Positions 1 to 51,570 are shown, numbered from the stretch's first letter. The stretch is DNA of 64,000 nucleotides from Datnioides undecimradiatus (GCA_008933995.1 WARS01003734.1:761599-825598); one strand, 5' to 3'. Notes: a model not told the origin generated them from the letters alone. Program-made: numbers and translations.

Positions 1-1012
1 GGCTTCTTCACATTTTCCTTGAATATTTTCAGATTCTCATGGACAATTTTTGGAAAACATGTATAAAACAATGTGTAACATTCCTGTCGCCTCAGGTTTG
101 AAAGCCCAGTGTAAACATGACTTCATGTACAGAACACGTGTCACTGTCAGATGCTGTGAAATAAGAGGATTTTTTCAAACCGTGAAGCCATTTAAGGGGA
201 AAATAAAAGGGGAAAGTGGATTTTAGGAGGTCAGTGCTGCTGTCTGTTGATGGGTGAGCACAGACATAAGAGGAACTGAGACTTAATACTAACTTTACTC
301 ATTATATATCTGTTAAAATACCAACATATCCATAATTAGATCCTGTAATGTGCATCAGAGTTGTATAAGCTGTTTTAACATTTAATGGCAAGACTGGATC
401 TGTATTGGGACATCGGTAATTCAACACTCACCTTTTTAAATATGAACTTTTCAGACATCCATATTATTCCTATGCAGATGTGGATTTACATTAAAGACAT
501 CTGCAATATAATTATGAATTATTAGTTTCACTTTCAGACATAAATAACATTTAAATTTTCCATAATGTGATGCTGAATAACAAAAAAAGTATTTTGAGTA
601 TTAAAAATGTTTTCCTAGTAAAATTACAGCTGGAATTATTCAACATTTCAATATAATAAGGAGAACTGAATTAATAATATCAGATTACATTATTAATTTC
701 AGTGATTAACCACTAAAACGGTTTATTATGAGCGCCCCCTGCAGGCCCCTGCTGTCTTGACTGGTGGACCCCGAAGCTCAGCCTGCGGTCCCCCTTCGCG
801 CAGGTACGTTCACCTGTTAATGAGCCACGTTTACGGCTGTTTTCGTACATTTTCCGCCATCTGTGCATAAAAGCGCCTCCCAGTCACATGTTGGTGTCAC
901 CATATTTGTTCATAACACCGCGATTCCCGCGACTTTGCCGGCTCGATGACGTTCACCGGAGTCATGACGAATCTCCGTGACGTAGTTCGCTAACAGACAC
1001 TGAAATTAAAGC
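1..1012. other. AT-rich flank, then promoter-like GC-rich patch
   Basis: Bases 1-720 are AT-rich with no open frame, RNA or repeat that I recognise. Bases 730-1000 are GC-richer and contain several CpGs and CRE-like half sites (gatgacgttc, cgtgacgtag) just upstream of the ATG-donor at 1013. This is a candidate CpG promoter. Confidence 0.35.
731..745 (+). promoter_or_regulatory. CTCF-like motif beside the GC-rich patch
   Basis: AGCGCCCCCTGCAGG closely fits the vertebrate CTCF core (AGCGCCCCCTnnTGG). It stands where AT-rich DNA gives way to the GC-richer, promoter-like segment 730-1020. Binding is inference. Confidence 0.35.
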
Positions 1013-2352
1013 ATGGATATTGTAAGTTTTCAGTATTTTGTGGAGCTGTTTATAAGTTTACAGGCAGTTTTGCTGAGGGAGACCTGATTTCATTCTGTTA
1101 TTAGGATAAATGTCTGTGTGGAGCCGAGCCGGGCCGAGCCGGGCCGTTCAGAGCCGCACTGGTTAACCTAACACAGCTGCAACAGATGCGCGTCAGTGCC
1201 TGTGGCGTGCAGAATCAATACCCTGCTGTTACAAGCAGTGATCAGAAAACATCAAATAAAGTAAATATCAAAAAGTAAATGTACTGTTTCTGCAGGAAAA
1301 TGTTACTCGTCAGTGTTTTTCTATGTCAGTAAATGATGTTTTTGGTTAATGTTACTGCTTTAACACTGTTAATGTGCATTTTACTGCTTTAATGTTTAAA
1401 GTTGAGCTCATTTGAACTACTTTACGTATTGTTTTGGTGTTTTATCTACACCAGTTCTTCATTAATCTGTAAGATTGTATGTTTGTGGCCTTTTAAGATT
1501 ATTTATCTTAACGAGTGAATGAATGAAATGTGTTGATTTGTTTTTTTTGTTTTATATGTAATTTAATCTGAAAAGTATAATTTAGTATGATTTACTTTGT
1601 TATTGGTGTGGGTTTTTTTTATTACTTTAAGAAAATAAAACTTTATAAATGAAGTTAAGGAAGTTGAAGCGGCTACTCATGACTCAGCAGTATTAGCACC
1701 CCTTAGCAACATTAGCATGTAGCATGTAGCTTGCACATTAACGGCCCCATTCTGTTGGTTACAGCTCTTTGGCGGGTGTTGCAGGCGACGTGGGGATGCT
1801 CTCTCTGCAGCTGCTGCTGGCCTTTGACTGCAGGAGTTTCCTGTCCATGCAGCGTGCAACCATGTTCTTAAAGTTAAGTGTCAGGGACTGTTTGACTTCA
1901 GCGAGGTAAGTGTCTGCTGCGTGTGCTGCAGCTGATTGGCTCTGAATTTACGGCTCTGTTCAGCTTCTGTGTATGTGCGTGGAAATACGGCTGCCCACAC
2001 CGCTGCCCGTCCAGCTGCTCGTGCTTTATGCCTCTGCCTCCGCGGGCTGCTAACATTTGCTCTAATCCCGCTGCTCTGGATTTACGAGCGTGTGCGGCGT
2101 TTGCAGTGGGAGAAATTGCGATTGCATGTCTCGTTGTGGCTTTGATGCTGTTGAATTGAACAGTGTATACTGCCGCCTGAGTAATAAACAGTACGGCTTT
2201 GATTGGTTTCTCATTGAATATCTCTCTGTAATCAGTTCCTTAACTTGTTCCTTTGTGTAGCACACACAGCTAAGTCCCAGTTCTATGCTGCACATTGGAG
2301 GCTCACGGTTTCATGTTCATGCTGCAAATGATCACAACAGACAGACTTTTGA
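1013..2352 (+). other. Possible first exons of an unidentified plus-strand gene
   Basis: A GC-richer patch ends in ATG GAT ATT at 1013-1021, directly followed by the consensus donor gtaagttttc. A phase-0 exon at 1834-1905 follows, bounded by tttgactgcag and gtaagt, reading EFPVHAACNHVLKVKC and then QGLFDFSE. A third phase-compatible piece at 2261-2352 (after ttgtgtag, before gtgagt) reads HTQLSPSSMLHIGG and then SRFHVHAAND. I do not recognise the product. The gene would be convergent with grin2c, with only about 2 kb left before the grin2c 3' end. All three pieces could be chance; splice sites and phase are the only support. Confidence 0.22.
1121..1148. repeat. Short GC-rich tandem repeat (gagccgggcc type)
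   Basis: The ten-base unit gagccgggcc and its close variant gagccgagcc alternate here nearly three times, in a GC-rich island. Confidence 0.6.
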
Positions 2353-2622
2353 GTGAGTGGATGAACAGTGGTATCCCACAATGCCTTTCACACCGAAACT
2401 TCAGGAAAACCTACAAAAGAACAAACAAAAAGTATGAACTGTTTGGAAAACGTGGAAGGGACGTTGGCAGCGGCATTTTAAAGTTGAATGAACACACACT
2501 GTCATTTCCTGTTAGTACAAAAATGGTAACTGTGCCTGCACATTTATTCTAAATATTACCGTATAGTACACACAATATGTAGCACTGGTGCTGTTCAGTC
2601 AGTGTTTATGTGTTTGCTGGTG

Positions 2623-2647
2623 GTTGTTGTTGTTGTTGTTGTTGTTG
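2623..2647. repeat. (GTT)8 microsatellite
   Basis: An uninterrupted GTT run of about eight units. Confidence 0.9.
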
Positions 2648-3279
2648 CGTGTGTGTGCGTGCACGTGCACACAGATTTGCGCTGGTATCAGTTCTGAATT
2701 AATTGCTTCTTGGGGCTGAGCTAATTGCCCTCTGGCTGTTTGTCACATGTTTTGCCTCCATGCAGTTGATTTCTCGCAGTGATCAGTTGTGATTCAGGGC
2801 GACTGAGTGCGACTGATTGGCCTCGTATTGTGTATTCCCCTCCAGTTTGTTGTTGTTGTTGTTTTCCAGGCAGCCCTGAGGCTAAGAGTAATGCTTTCTG
2901 TTGGCTCTGGGAGTGAAAACATCATCATTTCCTTTAATATTTGAACAATATTTGCTTTTTTATAATGATGTCGTTTCAGTAATGATGCTGGTTGAGTTCA
3001 TTGCTCTCTGCAGATCTACTTCCTGTCATGTCTGCTGTTTGTCCATATGAGCTTTTATGCAGCTGTTAGATCTGTACGTCTGGATTCATTTACTTGTGTG
3101 TGACCTACAGGAACGCTAAAGTCAGAATTATATACTGGTCAACATTGATTATCATAATTTATCTATTAAACTTGGTGCCTTTTGGAACAGCCCTGTGTTT
3201 TAGCAGCTAATTCCCTCAAACCGTGTCCTTACATTCACCCCTATTGGCTCGATGTGTCTGACTCATTCATGGGCATGAG

Positions 3280-3305
3280 ACACACACACACACACACACA
3301 CACAC
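3280..3305. repeat. (CA)n microsatellite
   Basis: An uninterrupted run of 13 CA units. Confidence 0.95.
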
Positions 3306-4042
3306 TCATCACTTTAGAGAGATGATACATGTGCTGCAAGCTGACGTATGCTCTCATCTAACTTATTTTTATGCGGTTTTGCATGCAACAGGCACCCCCT
3401 GCCTGATCTGTCTCACCACAGGTTTACTGTGTCTGAGTCACTGTGGCTCGAGCTGAACTAACCAAAGGAAGAGGTGCACTGGATTTATGACACAAGAGCA
3501 TCATTCAGACAGTAAATGCAGCACAACAGGTGATATCTTTGCTTACAGTGGGATTAGAAGCTAAAATTGTGTTGAAAAGCGATGTGATCATTGGATTACG
3601 AACGCTGGTGTTGGGAATTATGAAGCTCTCACGCTAACTTTAAGCATTAGCATTCGCGCAAGTGAATTGCCGAGCTTCAGCTTCAGGCTTTACTCTGCAG
3701 CTCCTGCAGCTCATTGTCAGTCTGAAGCCCAAAGTCATGTCGTGATGATCTCCTGCTGCTGAACACCACAAACTTTTCACAAGAACAGCTTCTCTGATGT
3801 GTTTTTGTGATTTTTAAAATGCATGAATTCATATTTCATAGCTGACATTCGCCTGTTTTCAGGGCTGCACAGTTATTTTCAATGATCGGAGTCACTTTGA
3901 CCCCAAAGTCAGACCCCTGAGACTCTGAACAGAGCATATTCACATTCATGACATCCGTGGTGTCGCTGCAATGTGAGAGCATGTTCAACATACAGATCGA
4001 GATGACGGATGTTTTCAAAAGGCCCTTGAGATGACCTTGTTC

Positions 4043-4048
4043 TTTATT
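4043..4048 (-). terminator. Alternative distal poly(A) signal AATAAA
   Basis: This second canonical hexamer on the minus strand lies about 640 bases beyond the stop. It could serve a longer 3' UTR isoform, but could equally be chance in AT-rich flank. Confidence 0.25.
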
Positions 4049-4411
4049 AAAGGGTAGTGTAACAATGGAAATACACATGATGCCTTTTTAATGTTGTTCC
4101 CTTTTTAAAATCCCAGTCAAATTACACCAATGACCCGACGGAGCAGGAAGCCTCAGATCGACTGTGCACCCAAGGTCGTCGGCTTAGAAAACTCAGGGAA
4201 GATATGTCGGCGGTTTGACCACAAAATTATCTCAATAATCTGAAATTTGAAATGATTTTGAAACGAAAAAGAGAACGAGAAATGTCTCAAGTCATAATCA
4301 GATTGAGAGGCTACAGTATATTGTCTCCCAGAACTCTTTCACATAGCAACACAGCATTTAAAAATCCTTTAAATAACAATCAACAGGTTAAATTCTTATG
4401 TATTAAATACT

Positions 4412-4685
4412 TTTCAACATTGCCTTTTTCTTTTATTAGTATTTTAAGGTTGGCTTTAGAAAGTCCCAGCAGTAATTTGCTTGTTGGTGTTTTCTCCTTT
4501 ACATGTCGCTGCCCGAGATATTATTGCACTGATAATTGAGAGTCAGCGCTCTCAAATACACTATCGGTGTAGAGTTTAATTTTTGCTTTTAACCAGAGGC
4601 TGGGGGGGGGCGGACCCCCAGGCATGCCTCTCCTCAGAGGGGCTCGGTTTGAGAGCCCAGTGGAGGTCCAGTAAGGATGGGGGGC
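4412..4685 (-). other. grin2c: Probable short 3' UTR of grin2c
   Basis: The sequence after the stop codon has no further open frame and leads to an AATAAA signal about 250 bases on. A run of nine C (minus strand) lies near 4605-4613. The cleavage site is inferred from the signal, so the left edge is approximate. A second AATAAA at 4043-4048 could give a longer form. Confidence 0.5.
4432..4437 (-). terminator. Candidate poly(A) signal AATAAA of grin2c
   Basis: This canonical hexamer on the minus strand lies about 250 bases beyond the stop codon. It is the nearest AATAAA in the right orientation. Confidence 0.5.
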
Positions 4686-43378
<38,693 letters not shown>

Positions 43379-43387
43379 CTCAGTCAC

Positions 43388-43395
43388 CTACTGCC
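43388..43395 (-). promoter_or_regulatory. grin2c: Probable splice acceptor of the start-codon exon (5' UTR intron)
   Basis: On the minus strand the bases just before the start exon read cccctcctccaggcag followed by TAGGTGACTGAG and ATG. This is a pyrimidine-rich tract with AG, so a 5' UTR intron probably ends at 43391, 12 bases before the ATG. Mammalian GRIN2C also starts translation in a non-first exon. The exact AG (ccag or gcag) is uncertain. Confidence 0.5.
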
Positions 43396-44565
43396 TGGAG
43401 GAGGGGTCAGAGAGGAGGGAGGGGATTTACATGTCAGAAACTCAGGAGCAGCCGCTGTCTTTTTCTGAAATGTTGTCATAATACTCAGTAATCCCGGCCG
43501 GCCGGGCAACCAAACTGCCTTTTGTTTGGCTTATTTTGATTAACGACCTTTTAGCTTCATCTCTGCTCGGCGCGCTGGTCCGCCTGCCATAACTAAGACA
43601 GTGTAAGAGCCCATTAACGGAGCCACAGAGTCGTATTTTTAGATCGTGTCAGCGTGCGACATGAGGCTGCGGCCAGGCTGTTGCGTCTTAGGGTGGCAGC
43701 TGCCACCCTGCTGCTGTTGTATTCTGCGGTCCAACCCAACAGATGGTGTCCAGTGTTTAATGCAACAAATGGAGAACAAGAGGATTTATCATTTTTCTCT
43801 TGTGACATTACTTTTGAAGCTGTTGCTTCATTTTTTATTTATTTATTTTTCCCAAAGCATTCAAACTTAATCCGCCAAAGGTCTGCATGCACGGCTTTGC
43901 CGATGCAGATTAGTTGACATCCATAGTCTCGTTATTATGATTTGTAAGCTGTTTTGGAAAGTTTGTCTTTTCTAGTTTGGAAACTGACATTTCAATTATT
44001 CAAACAGCAAAGTCTGTATTTACAAAGGGCTTCAAATCCCCAAGTTGGCCTTTGAAAGCTCTTTGTGCAACGTTGCATCACTAATGGACTGGATTGCAAC
44101 CAGCAACTCTCGGCCAAACGATCTTAATTTCTTCCAAACCCCCTAATTGCTTTGCTTTCTGGCCTCCGGAAGGTGACGGCGGAGGAGCGCGGCGGCGGGG
44201 CGCAGAGTTAGTTTAACATTCACGTTGCAGCCAGACAGCGGTTTGTGTAGAGCTGTCAGACAGACTTAGGCTCTTTGTCAAATCTGTCACACTAGTGTTC
44301 GTGGCCCAGAGGGAGTGCTGCACGCTGGTCCCCTGTCACAGAGATCTGATCCACCATGTGATGGAATCCCAGTGGGGTGAATATATTGTAATCCCTTGGT
44401 AATCCCTGCCAGGCGTCATGGCCTACGGCTTGATTGTAGTGTATAAACTTATCAAGAGATTTGGCGACTGCACGAGGCTCAGTGTTCAGCTGCGTGTTCT
44501 ACTTCCTGTGTGCGACTGAGCAGCGAGCCCCGCTTGGAAAACACTGCAAACAGGCGGGCGGGGAC

Positions 44566-44586
44566 GCTCGCTCGCTCGCTCGCTCG
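44566..44586. repeat. (GCTC)5 microsatellite
   Basis: Five tetranucleotide units gctc in a row in GC-rich DNA. Confidence 0.9.
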
Positions 44587-46698
44587 GCCGGTCTCTGGAA
44601 TACTTATCATGGGATTGTTTTTCCGGTCGTGTCACCTGATGAAATCCAAACAAAGGACATCTCACATGCGTGGGAGGCTGTATGCACTGTGTCCTACATG
44701 TGATTCCCCGCATAGGCGCTGACTCATAAATCACCTTATAAATTGATTAGTGCGCGCCGTGAGAAGGCACCTGCCGCATTCCCTGCAGTGACATTAGCCA
44801 TGTTTCAGCAGCGACAGCAGCGGAGCGGTTTAGGGTTAATGTCTCTGACGGGGAGCGTCGGACGTGGTCAAAATGCTTAAAAGCTCTTCCACGTGTTTAA
44901 TCAAGGCGGGGAAACAGCCGATATATGAAGGTCGAGCTCCAGGGGCGGTGGATATAGAATTAAACCAAACAGAGAGTGAGTCATCGATAACTTCCGGACG
45001 AGCCTTTGCATTGTCAACACGCCTTTGGATGCAACAGAGCGCCACTTTAACTGTAGCTTGTGTGTACCTTATCTGATGTTTAGGTTCAGGGCGGTGCGGT
45101 CAGCTAAGCTCTGTGACGTAGCTGAGCTGCAGATTGGCTGTGTAGATTTGCCGGCCGCCGACCCCTCCAACTCTAAAGATCAGCCGAATCTGTAAACGGC
45201 CCCAGTCCAGAAAGGAAAGAAGCTTTTCATCCGTGCTTGAGCTAAATCCTTGCAAAAACACATTCCTGTGTGTGCAAGAGGCCGCGGCGTCGCACGACTC
45301 GGTACGTCCACCCCGAATTATCGCGACACGCAGGCTGTTTGGCTCCGAGGCCTGGTCTGAGCAGGTACGTGCTGCATGCCGTAGGTGGAGCCGTGAGCGA
45401 GAGACAGGTTGCTGTTTGCGTCATGACGCTGTTACAGACTAGATTGAGCATGAGTCACACTGTACCTGGCGACGCAGGGGAATCATTACCACCCGAAGCC
45501 TTTTGTCCTCACATGGTTCTGTGCAAAGAAATGCTGATGCAAGACGTTCGATGTACGGTTCCTACACTATTACTGTGCGATCGCGCCCGATTGGATCATA
45601 ATTCCTCCTAAAGAAGTAGCGGCAAACCTATTTTGAAACACACATAGCTATGATCTGCTTTTTAGATACTGAATAGGCCTCTGATGCGATCCTCTGATAA
45701 ACAACATGCACGAATCAAATTTACCAAAAAGGTAAATTACACTTTGCATTTTGTCCTAAAACACACACTTTAAGGCTTTTATGTGTTTTGGGGGGAGCAG
45801 GTTTTTGTGGCTTCATTTAAATCAGACTTTGTGGCTCATGTGTACAAGTTATCTGGGGTTGTTTGTGGGGATTACGGCCTGCGATTGCAGGTAGACTCCG
45901 CTCTGTCGCTGCTGTTTGGGCAGGTTTCGGAGCTTAGTCTCCATAATGTAACAGTTTGAACAGTTTTTTTCTCTGTCCCTGAAACATTATTAATACAAGT
46001 ACGTGCACAATCCTATCTCCCAGTGGCAGATTATTTAAATAAGTGAAGCTTTTCCTGACAGCCTCTCTTCCTGGGCTCTCGCCAAAGTCGAGGGAATGTA
46101 GAACAGAGATGTGGGTGAAGGAGTTTCTGCACAGATCGGCCTCTTTTCCCGTTTCCTGTTCTGTCGCTGCGGTGAAAACAGTTTAATAAGACAGTCCTGC
46201 AGCAGCCCCTCGCTCACAGCCTTTGTATCCTCCGTCCTCAGCGTTGTTTGACTAACAAACATTTAAGATGTGCTTATCCCCCTCTAGTGGGTGACATATG
46301 GTGGAGGCAGTCTCTTTGCAGAATTAGCTGCCATTCAGGGAGTGCAAACAGAGGCTGCATTCAGAATAACTGCTCGGGCGCCTATCGCACACATCACATC
46401 ATTTTCCCTCCGTGCGGTTCATTCTGAGGTTCCCTCACTCCACTCACATCTGGACAGTTTGATAAACCGAACAGGTAATAACGAAAACATCCACATCTGC
46501 ATGTCGGAGCCTTATCTGCTCCTGTAAGTTGAATATTGTTGATAAGGTGAATACAATTTCCTGCCCACGCTGACACTTCCTGCTCAATATGTATAGCCTC
46601 TGCAGAGTGAGTGATGAGAACATGAACACGTTTCAGCGCTCGTCTCACGCCTTGTGTTTCCTGCTGCTGTAATTTAGCTGCACCTGCACACGTTTGTT

Positions 46699-46911
46699 CC
46701 TCTGACCGTGCACGCTCTCCTCTGGACCGTGCACGCTCTCCTCTGGACCATGCACGCTCTCTTCTAACCGTGCACGCTCTGCTCTGGACCGTGCACGCTC
46801 TCCTCTGACCGTGCACGCTCTCCTCTGACCGTGCACGCTCTCCTCTGGACCATGCACGCTCTCTTCTAACCGTGCACGCTCTCCTCTGACCGTGCACGCT
46901 CTCCTCTGAGG
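46699..46911. repeat. Minisatellite, ten units of 20-21 bp
   Basis: The unit is accgtgcacgctctcctctg with or without an extra g. Ten copies of g/atgcacgctct can be counted. A variant pair (catgcacgctcttcta then accgtgcacg) occurs twice about 104 bases apart, so a five-unit block seems to have been duplicated. The long minus-strand frame through it is a by-product of the repeat. Confidence 0.95.
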
Positions 46912-49900
46912 CACCGTGTGGGTTTATTTTTATTATCGTGTTCATGCGTTTTCCAGCCTCCTGTTCAGTCCTGCACACTTTAATTCTCCCGCTCTTCATT
47001 TTCTGATTTTGACCGTATGAATTGTGAAGCCTTCCACTGACGAGTTGCCGCCCAGGTGTCAAGTCCTCCAACTGATTTCTGATCCAGCTCATTAATGCGA
47101 GGGCCGCAGCGGTAAACACAGCTGGCTGAGGAGCGCCGTCTCATCGGCGCGCTGTTTAATGACGGGCTTTTATATTCTGGGCATGACGCCGCCGCTGCTG
47201 CAGCTGTTTAACAATGTGCACCTGCCCTGCGTTCTGCTCCATGATCAATACACCGGCTCGTGCATCTACAGCGTGCTGCAGCTCACAGGCTGATAAACTC
47301 ATCCTGCTGTCGCTCAGCACCAGCTCACTGCAGGACGATCTCTGACATTACTGAAGATCAGTCACCGTTGACCTCTGTTGACCTTCTCCGGTGAATTACA
47401 TGAACTCTTCTGTTTGAGCTACAACAGAAGTGGCTTCATGTTCATTTTATAAATGAGCGAAGCAGCTAATTAGAGCAAAGGTGCATCAGTGATGATCTGC
47501 TGCGTCACCACGGCTCGATAACAACGCTCTGCCGACGTTCGCTTTAAAGCCTGAAACGTGCTGCGGTGCCCCGAACACCGTCCTTCACGTCCGCGGCCGT
47601 CCTCTCCAAGAGACGGCGAGGAATGATGACTCCTGTCTTGTTAAAAACCCACGCTAAACTTCAGAACGGGGCTGTCAATGTGGATTAATGCGTTGCAGCT
47701 TTAACACGAGAGGCCGCTGATTACTTCCTGTCTCCAACACTAACAGAGCTGTAACCTGATCAAACCCTGAAGATAAGGTCAAACCCTTTAAAGGTGTCTC
47801 CGTGCGACTGTTTATATACTGATATCTGCGTTTAAAGGGCTGTCGGGTGCTGTAATTGTGCTTTTTGTCCAGTTTGGTGAAGATCTTTCTATGAGGTGAA
47901 ATCTGGTTTTTGTATTAAAATGCTTCGTGAAGTGCGGCGAGAGACTTAACAACCAGAAAATCCAGCTGCAGGTTGCACATCTGTGTATTTATTAGTCTGA
48001 ATAAGTGTTGAAATCAACTTTTTGTGGATCTTTACGCAGAGTTTCCGGTTTATTTGCTTTCAGAACATGATTTAATGTGCGATTAGTGAGTGAAGTTAAA
48101 CATATGTGAGTTTGCAGCTCATGAATCCATGAACTAGGATCAGTGCTGTCTGAGCTTGATTGATGTTTGAGTTCTAATCATAAGAACAGTTTGACCTCAG
48201 CTGTGAAGTCGTCACCGCGTCACCACGACGTTTTTGCTTTCACCTGTATGAACGCGTTTAATTGAAGCGCTCGTTCCGATAAAATAAGACGCAGCCATGT
48301 GACTGATCTGTGGATCCATCACGAGTGCAGCGCGAGCAGAGAGAGAGGGAGAGGTGACGAGCCAGAAAACATATTCTGCATCCAGAAATACCCTGGGTTT
48401 GCCACAGTTGGCGCGTGGCCACAGGTTTGAGTCAAAGTCAAGTCAGAAGCGTTTTGCGTATTCAGTTTCCCTCCGAGCTGCAGATCCAGAGCCGCTCTGC
48501 GCCGCGCTCGCTGTGATTCATTCATCTTAAGTATCTCGTGACCCATCTCCGATAAACAGAACAATATCTGCAGCCAGAATCAGAGACGTGTCTGCGAGCT
48601 GGCTTCTGTCTCTGACCCCCGTCCCTGCAGGATCTGATCATCCGGGGAGCTGAATCATCACAAACGGAGCTGCAGCAGTTTGCTTCTGCTCAGGACGCAG
48701 AAGAAGACGTAGGACAGACTGAAAGACAAGGCAACAACAGGTCTTTATATTCACGAGGCTGCGTCTGGCAGAGCTGCACGCACCGACCCGGCGCCGAGCA
48801 ATGCAACTGGAGTTAATTAACAGGACTCGAGACCAGTTTCCCAAACGCAGCCTCTGCTACGAGTCCCAGAGAGAAGCCGACAAGGAAACGTTTTCATTTC
48901 CAACAATAAGAACCATCACTGAAAGCTCACTGTGGATTAATGAGCACCCGTAGCTGCGGGGTCGCGTCAAGGTCGACGCTTTTCGGCGCTGAACACCAGA
49001 ACGAGAGGTGTGTTTTGAAATGCGGCGCCTCAAACACGGGACGGAGTCCACTAATCCTGCGCTGTGGCCAGTGAAAGCACGTGTCCCAAACTGGATTTCC
49101 ATCAGATTTGGATCAATTCAGCACTGATGTTGAGAAAAAGCTGATAACTACTGAGTCAGTCTGATAAAATGTCGTAATTATTTGTCAGAATGTGGTGAAA
49201 AACATGTAAAATGGGTAAAACACAGGATAATAATGCTAAGTTGTTTGGTTCCTCGGGCGATTTACCATCTGCATGCTTAGTGATTTTAACATCTCCACAG
49301 GTAGCCTCATGAAAATTGCATGAATCTTCTTTTTGCTTGAACTTTCAGCTTCTAAATGAAAGCTGCACGTTGGCTTCTCTCACTCTGACGCCGAGACATT
49401 TGGGAAACTGAGGCCAAAGCTGAATTTAGCAAACGTCTCCCCGGGACAACAGCGCGCACACACAGCTCCTGCGTTCGTGCCATTAAGTTTGCAAATATCT
49501 AATCAAATATTAATGCAGGGAAGAACGTCAGCCTGCGTCCCAGGACGTGCCTCGTTACCGTCCTGCCTCAAACCGGCTGCTGCGCGCGTCGCCTGCCTGT
49601 CACTCCTGACACGTCTGTGATGTCTCTCTTCGTTTCCTTCAGTCACTCAAGCACATGTTGTAAAATCGCCCTTTACGGACCAGTGAAAGGAAGAACGCAG
49701 ACAGAGAAGCATGAAAGCAAAAACACCTGCTAAACGTGGCAAAAGTCCATGCTGAAGCCGCCGTGTGACCGACGTAGTACCGCTGTGGCCCACAAAATTA
49801 AAACAACTTGTTTTTGCTTCTGGGGTTTCTGTCTCCCCCTCCTGGCAGTGGGAGCTATAGCACACGTGCGCCTTGCTGCTGCTGAGCCAGAGCTCCGGTG

Positions 49901-51570
49901 CGAGAGTGTCTCACCAGACACAAACATGCAGGCCTGCAGGAACGTGCTCTCAGAAGTTAGCTGCTGCACCTGCATCGCACCGTTAACATCATTTAATGCA
50001 AACACAGAGCGTGTGCACGTGAAATCATCCGTCTCACCTGTTGATCTGACAGAAGCTTCGCTCGCTGGGTTTGAAGCTCATTTAAAGCATTTCATTTGTG
50101 GCTGTGGGCAAAAGTTAATACTTGAGAACAGCTCAGTGTTTAGTCGTGAGGCCGAGGCGGCGCCTGACGTCAGACGCTCGTGTCTGAGTTTCCTTGGACT
50201 CGTTTGGACAAAGTGTGTTTGCCGGCTGTGTTTTCTGAAGGTCAGCGTTCAGGATTCTTGACTCCTGCAGTGACTGACTCCAGAGCAGCTTTGGCAGAGT
50301 TCCTAAAGCTGTCCGCTGATTTACTGCGCAGAGTTTTCTGTATCATGGCCGCGTGATAAACAGCAGATGAAAACAGTCTAAGACCAGGCCGGCGTCCGGC
50401 CGGCGAGGGCGAAGCCACCGCGGTGGCGTTTCAGTCCGAAGCATTGTGTGTGTGATTTATGTGTGTGTGCTCACCCCTGAAGACAGAGGAACATGCAGCA
50501 GATTCACTCAGTGATATTGGTTTCTGTCACACAGCTCGGCTCCCGCCCGCGGCGCTGCAGACATCTTTAAGACATGCACGCTCCTACATTAACTATACAC
50601 GACAGGTGATTGATTGGCCACGGGATGAAAACCTGTCCCGGTGAAATCCCAATAAATCTGACGTGATCTTTACCGCTGTCTGAGCAGGAGCTGGTGGCGA
50701 GGCATGCAGGCAGGCAGGGTGCTGCAGGAAACCTCTCGGAAATGTTCCCACACTGCAAAAAGGACTGAGTTGAAGGGCCCCGGCCCGGCCGGCGTCTGCG
50801 TGCATTAAAGGATTTGAATATTCAGGGAGAGGCGCAGCTGAACTGAGCAGTTGGATTTTCTGACTCTATAGGATCCGCGGGGCCGTGATCAGCAGGTTTT
50901 AAATGCCACAGCAGATGGAAAGCCGTGTAGCTGTGCTTTATTACAGTTGTGTCTTTGAAATCCCATCCAGCGCTGCAGCAAAGCTCGGCGGCGTGCGTCG
51001 TCAAACCCGTGTCACGTGACCCAGCCTCCTCCCGATTTGCGTTAAAGCAAAAATTAGTTTGATCGCTTCAGACGAGATCATCGTTTACATCGTTTAAATG
51101 CCCAAGGGTACGCTCGCCATCGGACAGATGTTTGATAGACGTCCCTCCTCTCTCCCCCTTCCACGCACAAACACTCCATCAGACGGCGTTCGCTTCGTCA
51201 GCACGCCGTGTGGCGAGATTGAACAGATTGCGTGTGCAAGTGTTTGCAGGGTAATAATCTTCGGGAGGCTGCAGATTACAGCACAATGGTGTTGCACATG
51301 TAATCCATTTTGCCTCAACACATGGGTGGATGTTATACCTGGGGCTTACAGGCCTCGACACGCCGCTCTGACATCAATATTCCCACTTTGACCCCCGCAG
51401 GGTGACCTGGCTGTAAACCCGTGGCGGCGGGTGACCCGGAGGGTGGCGGAAGGCTCCTCCGCCGGTCTTTGGCAGCCCCTGCGCCCGCTCTCGTGTGCGT
51501 CCGTATGTGGAGCAGGGATCAGTGTAAGACCCCGGTTAAGCTGAAGCCATGGCTGCCCGTGCAGAACCAG

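Larger units (their letters stand above)
1906..4411. other. Intergenic DNA downstream of grin2c
   Basis: Apart from the weak exon candidate at 2261-2352, I see no gene. It holds (GTT)8 at 2623-2647, a shorter GTT run near 2848-2861 and a CA microsatellite at 3280-3305. An AATAAA on the plus strand at 2182-2187 could end a short plus-strand transcript. Confidence 0.4.

Noticed and set aside
1923..2159. 78-codon plus-strand frame rich in Cys
   Set aside because: It would need an intron of under 20 bases after the candidate exon ending at 1905, and it shows no family resemblance.
46699..46911. CRISPR-like regular repeat
   Set aside because: Units are directly adjacent without unique spacers, and the genome is a vertebrate; it is a minisatellite.
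46394..47119. 241-codon minus-strand frame with repeated ESVHG/RACTV blocks
   Set aside because: The repeats come from the 20-21-bp minisatellite; translating an array in which units are a multiple of three or nearly so gives such patterns. No protein family resemblance.
49749..50261. 170-codon plus-strand frame rich in Cys with a hydrophobic segment
   Set aside because: No recognisable domain, no flanking splice or promoter support, composition like other chance frames in this GC-rich flank.
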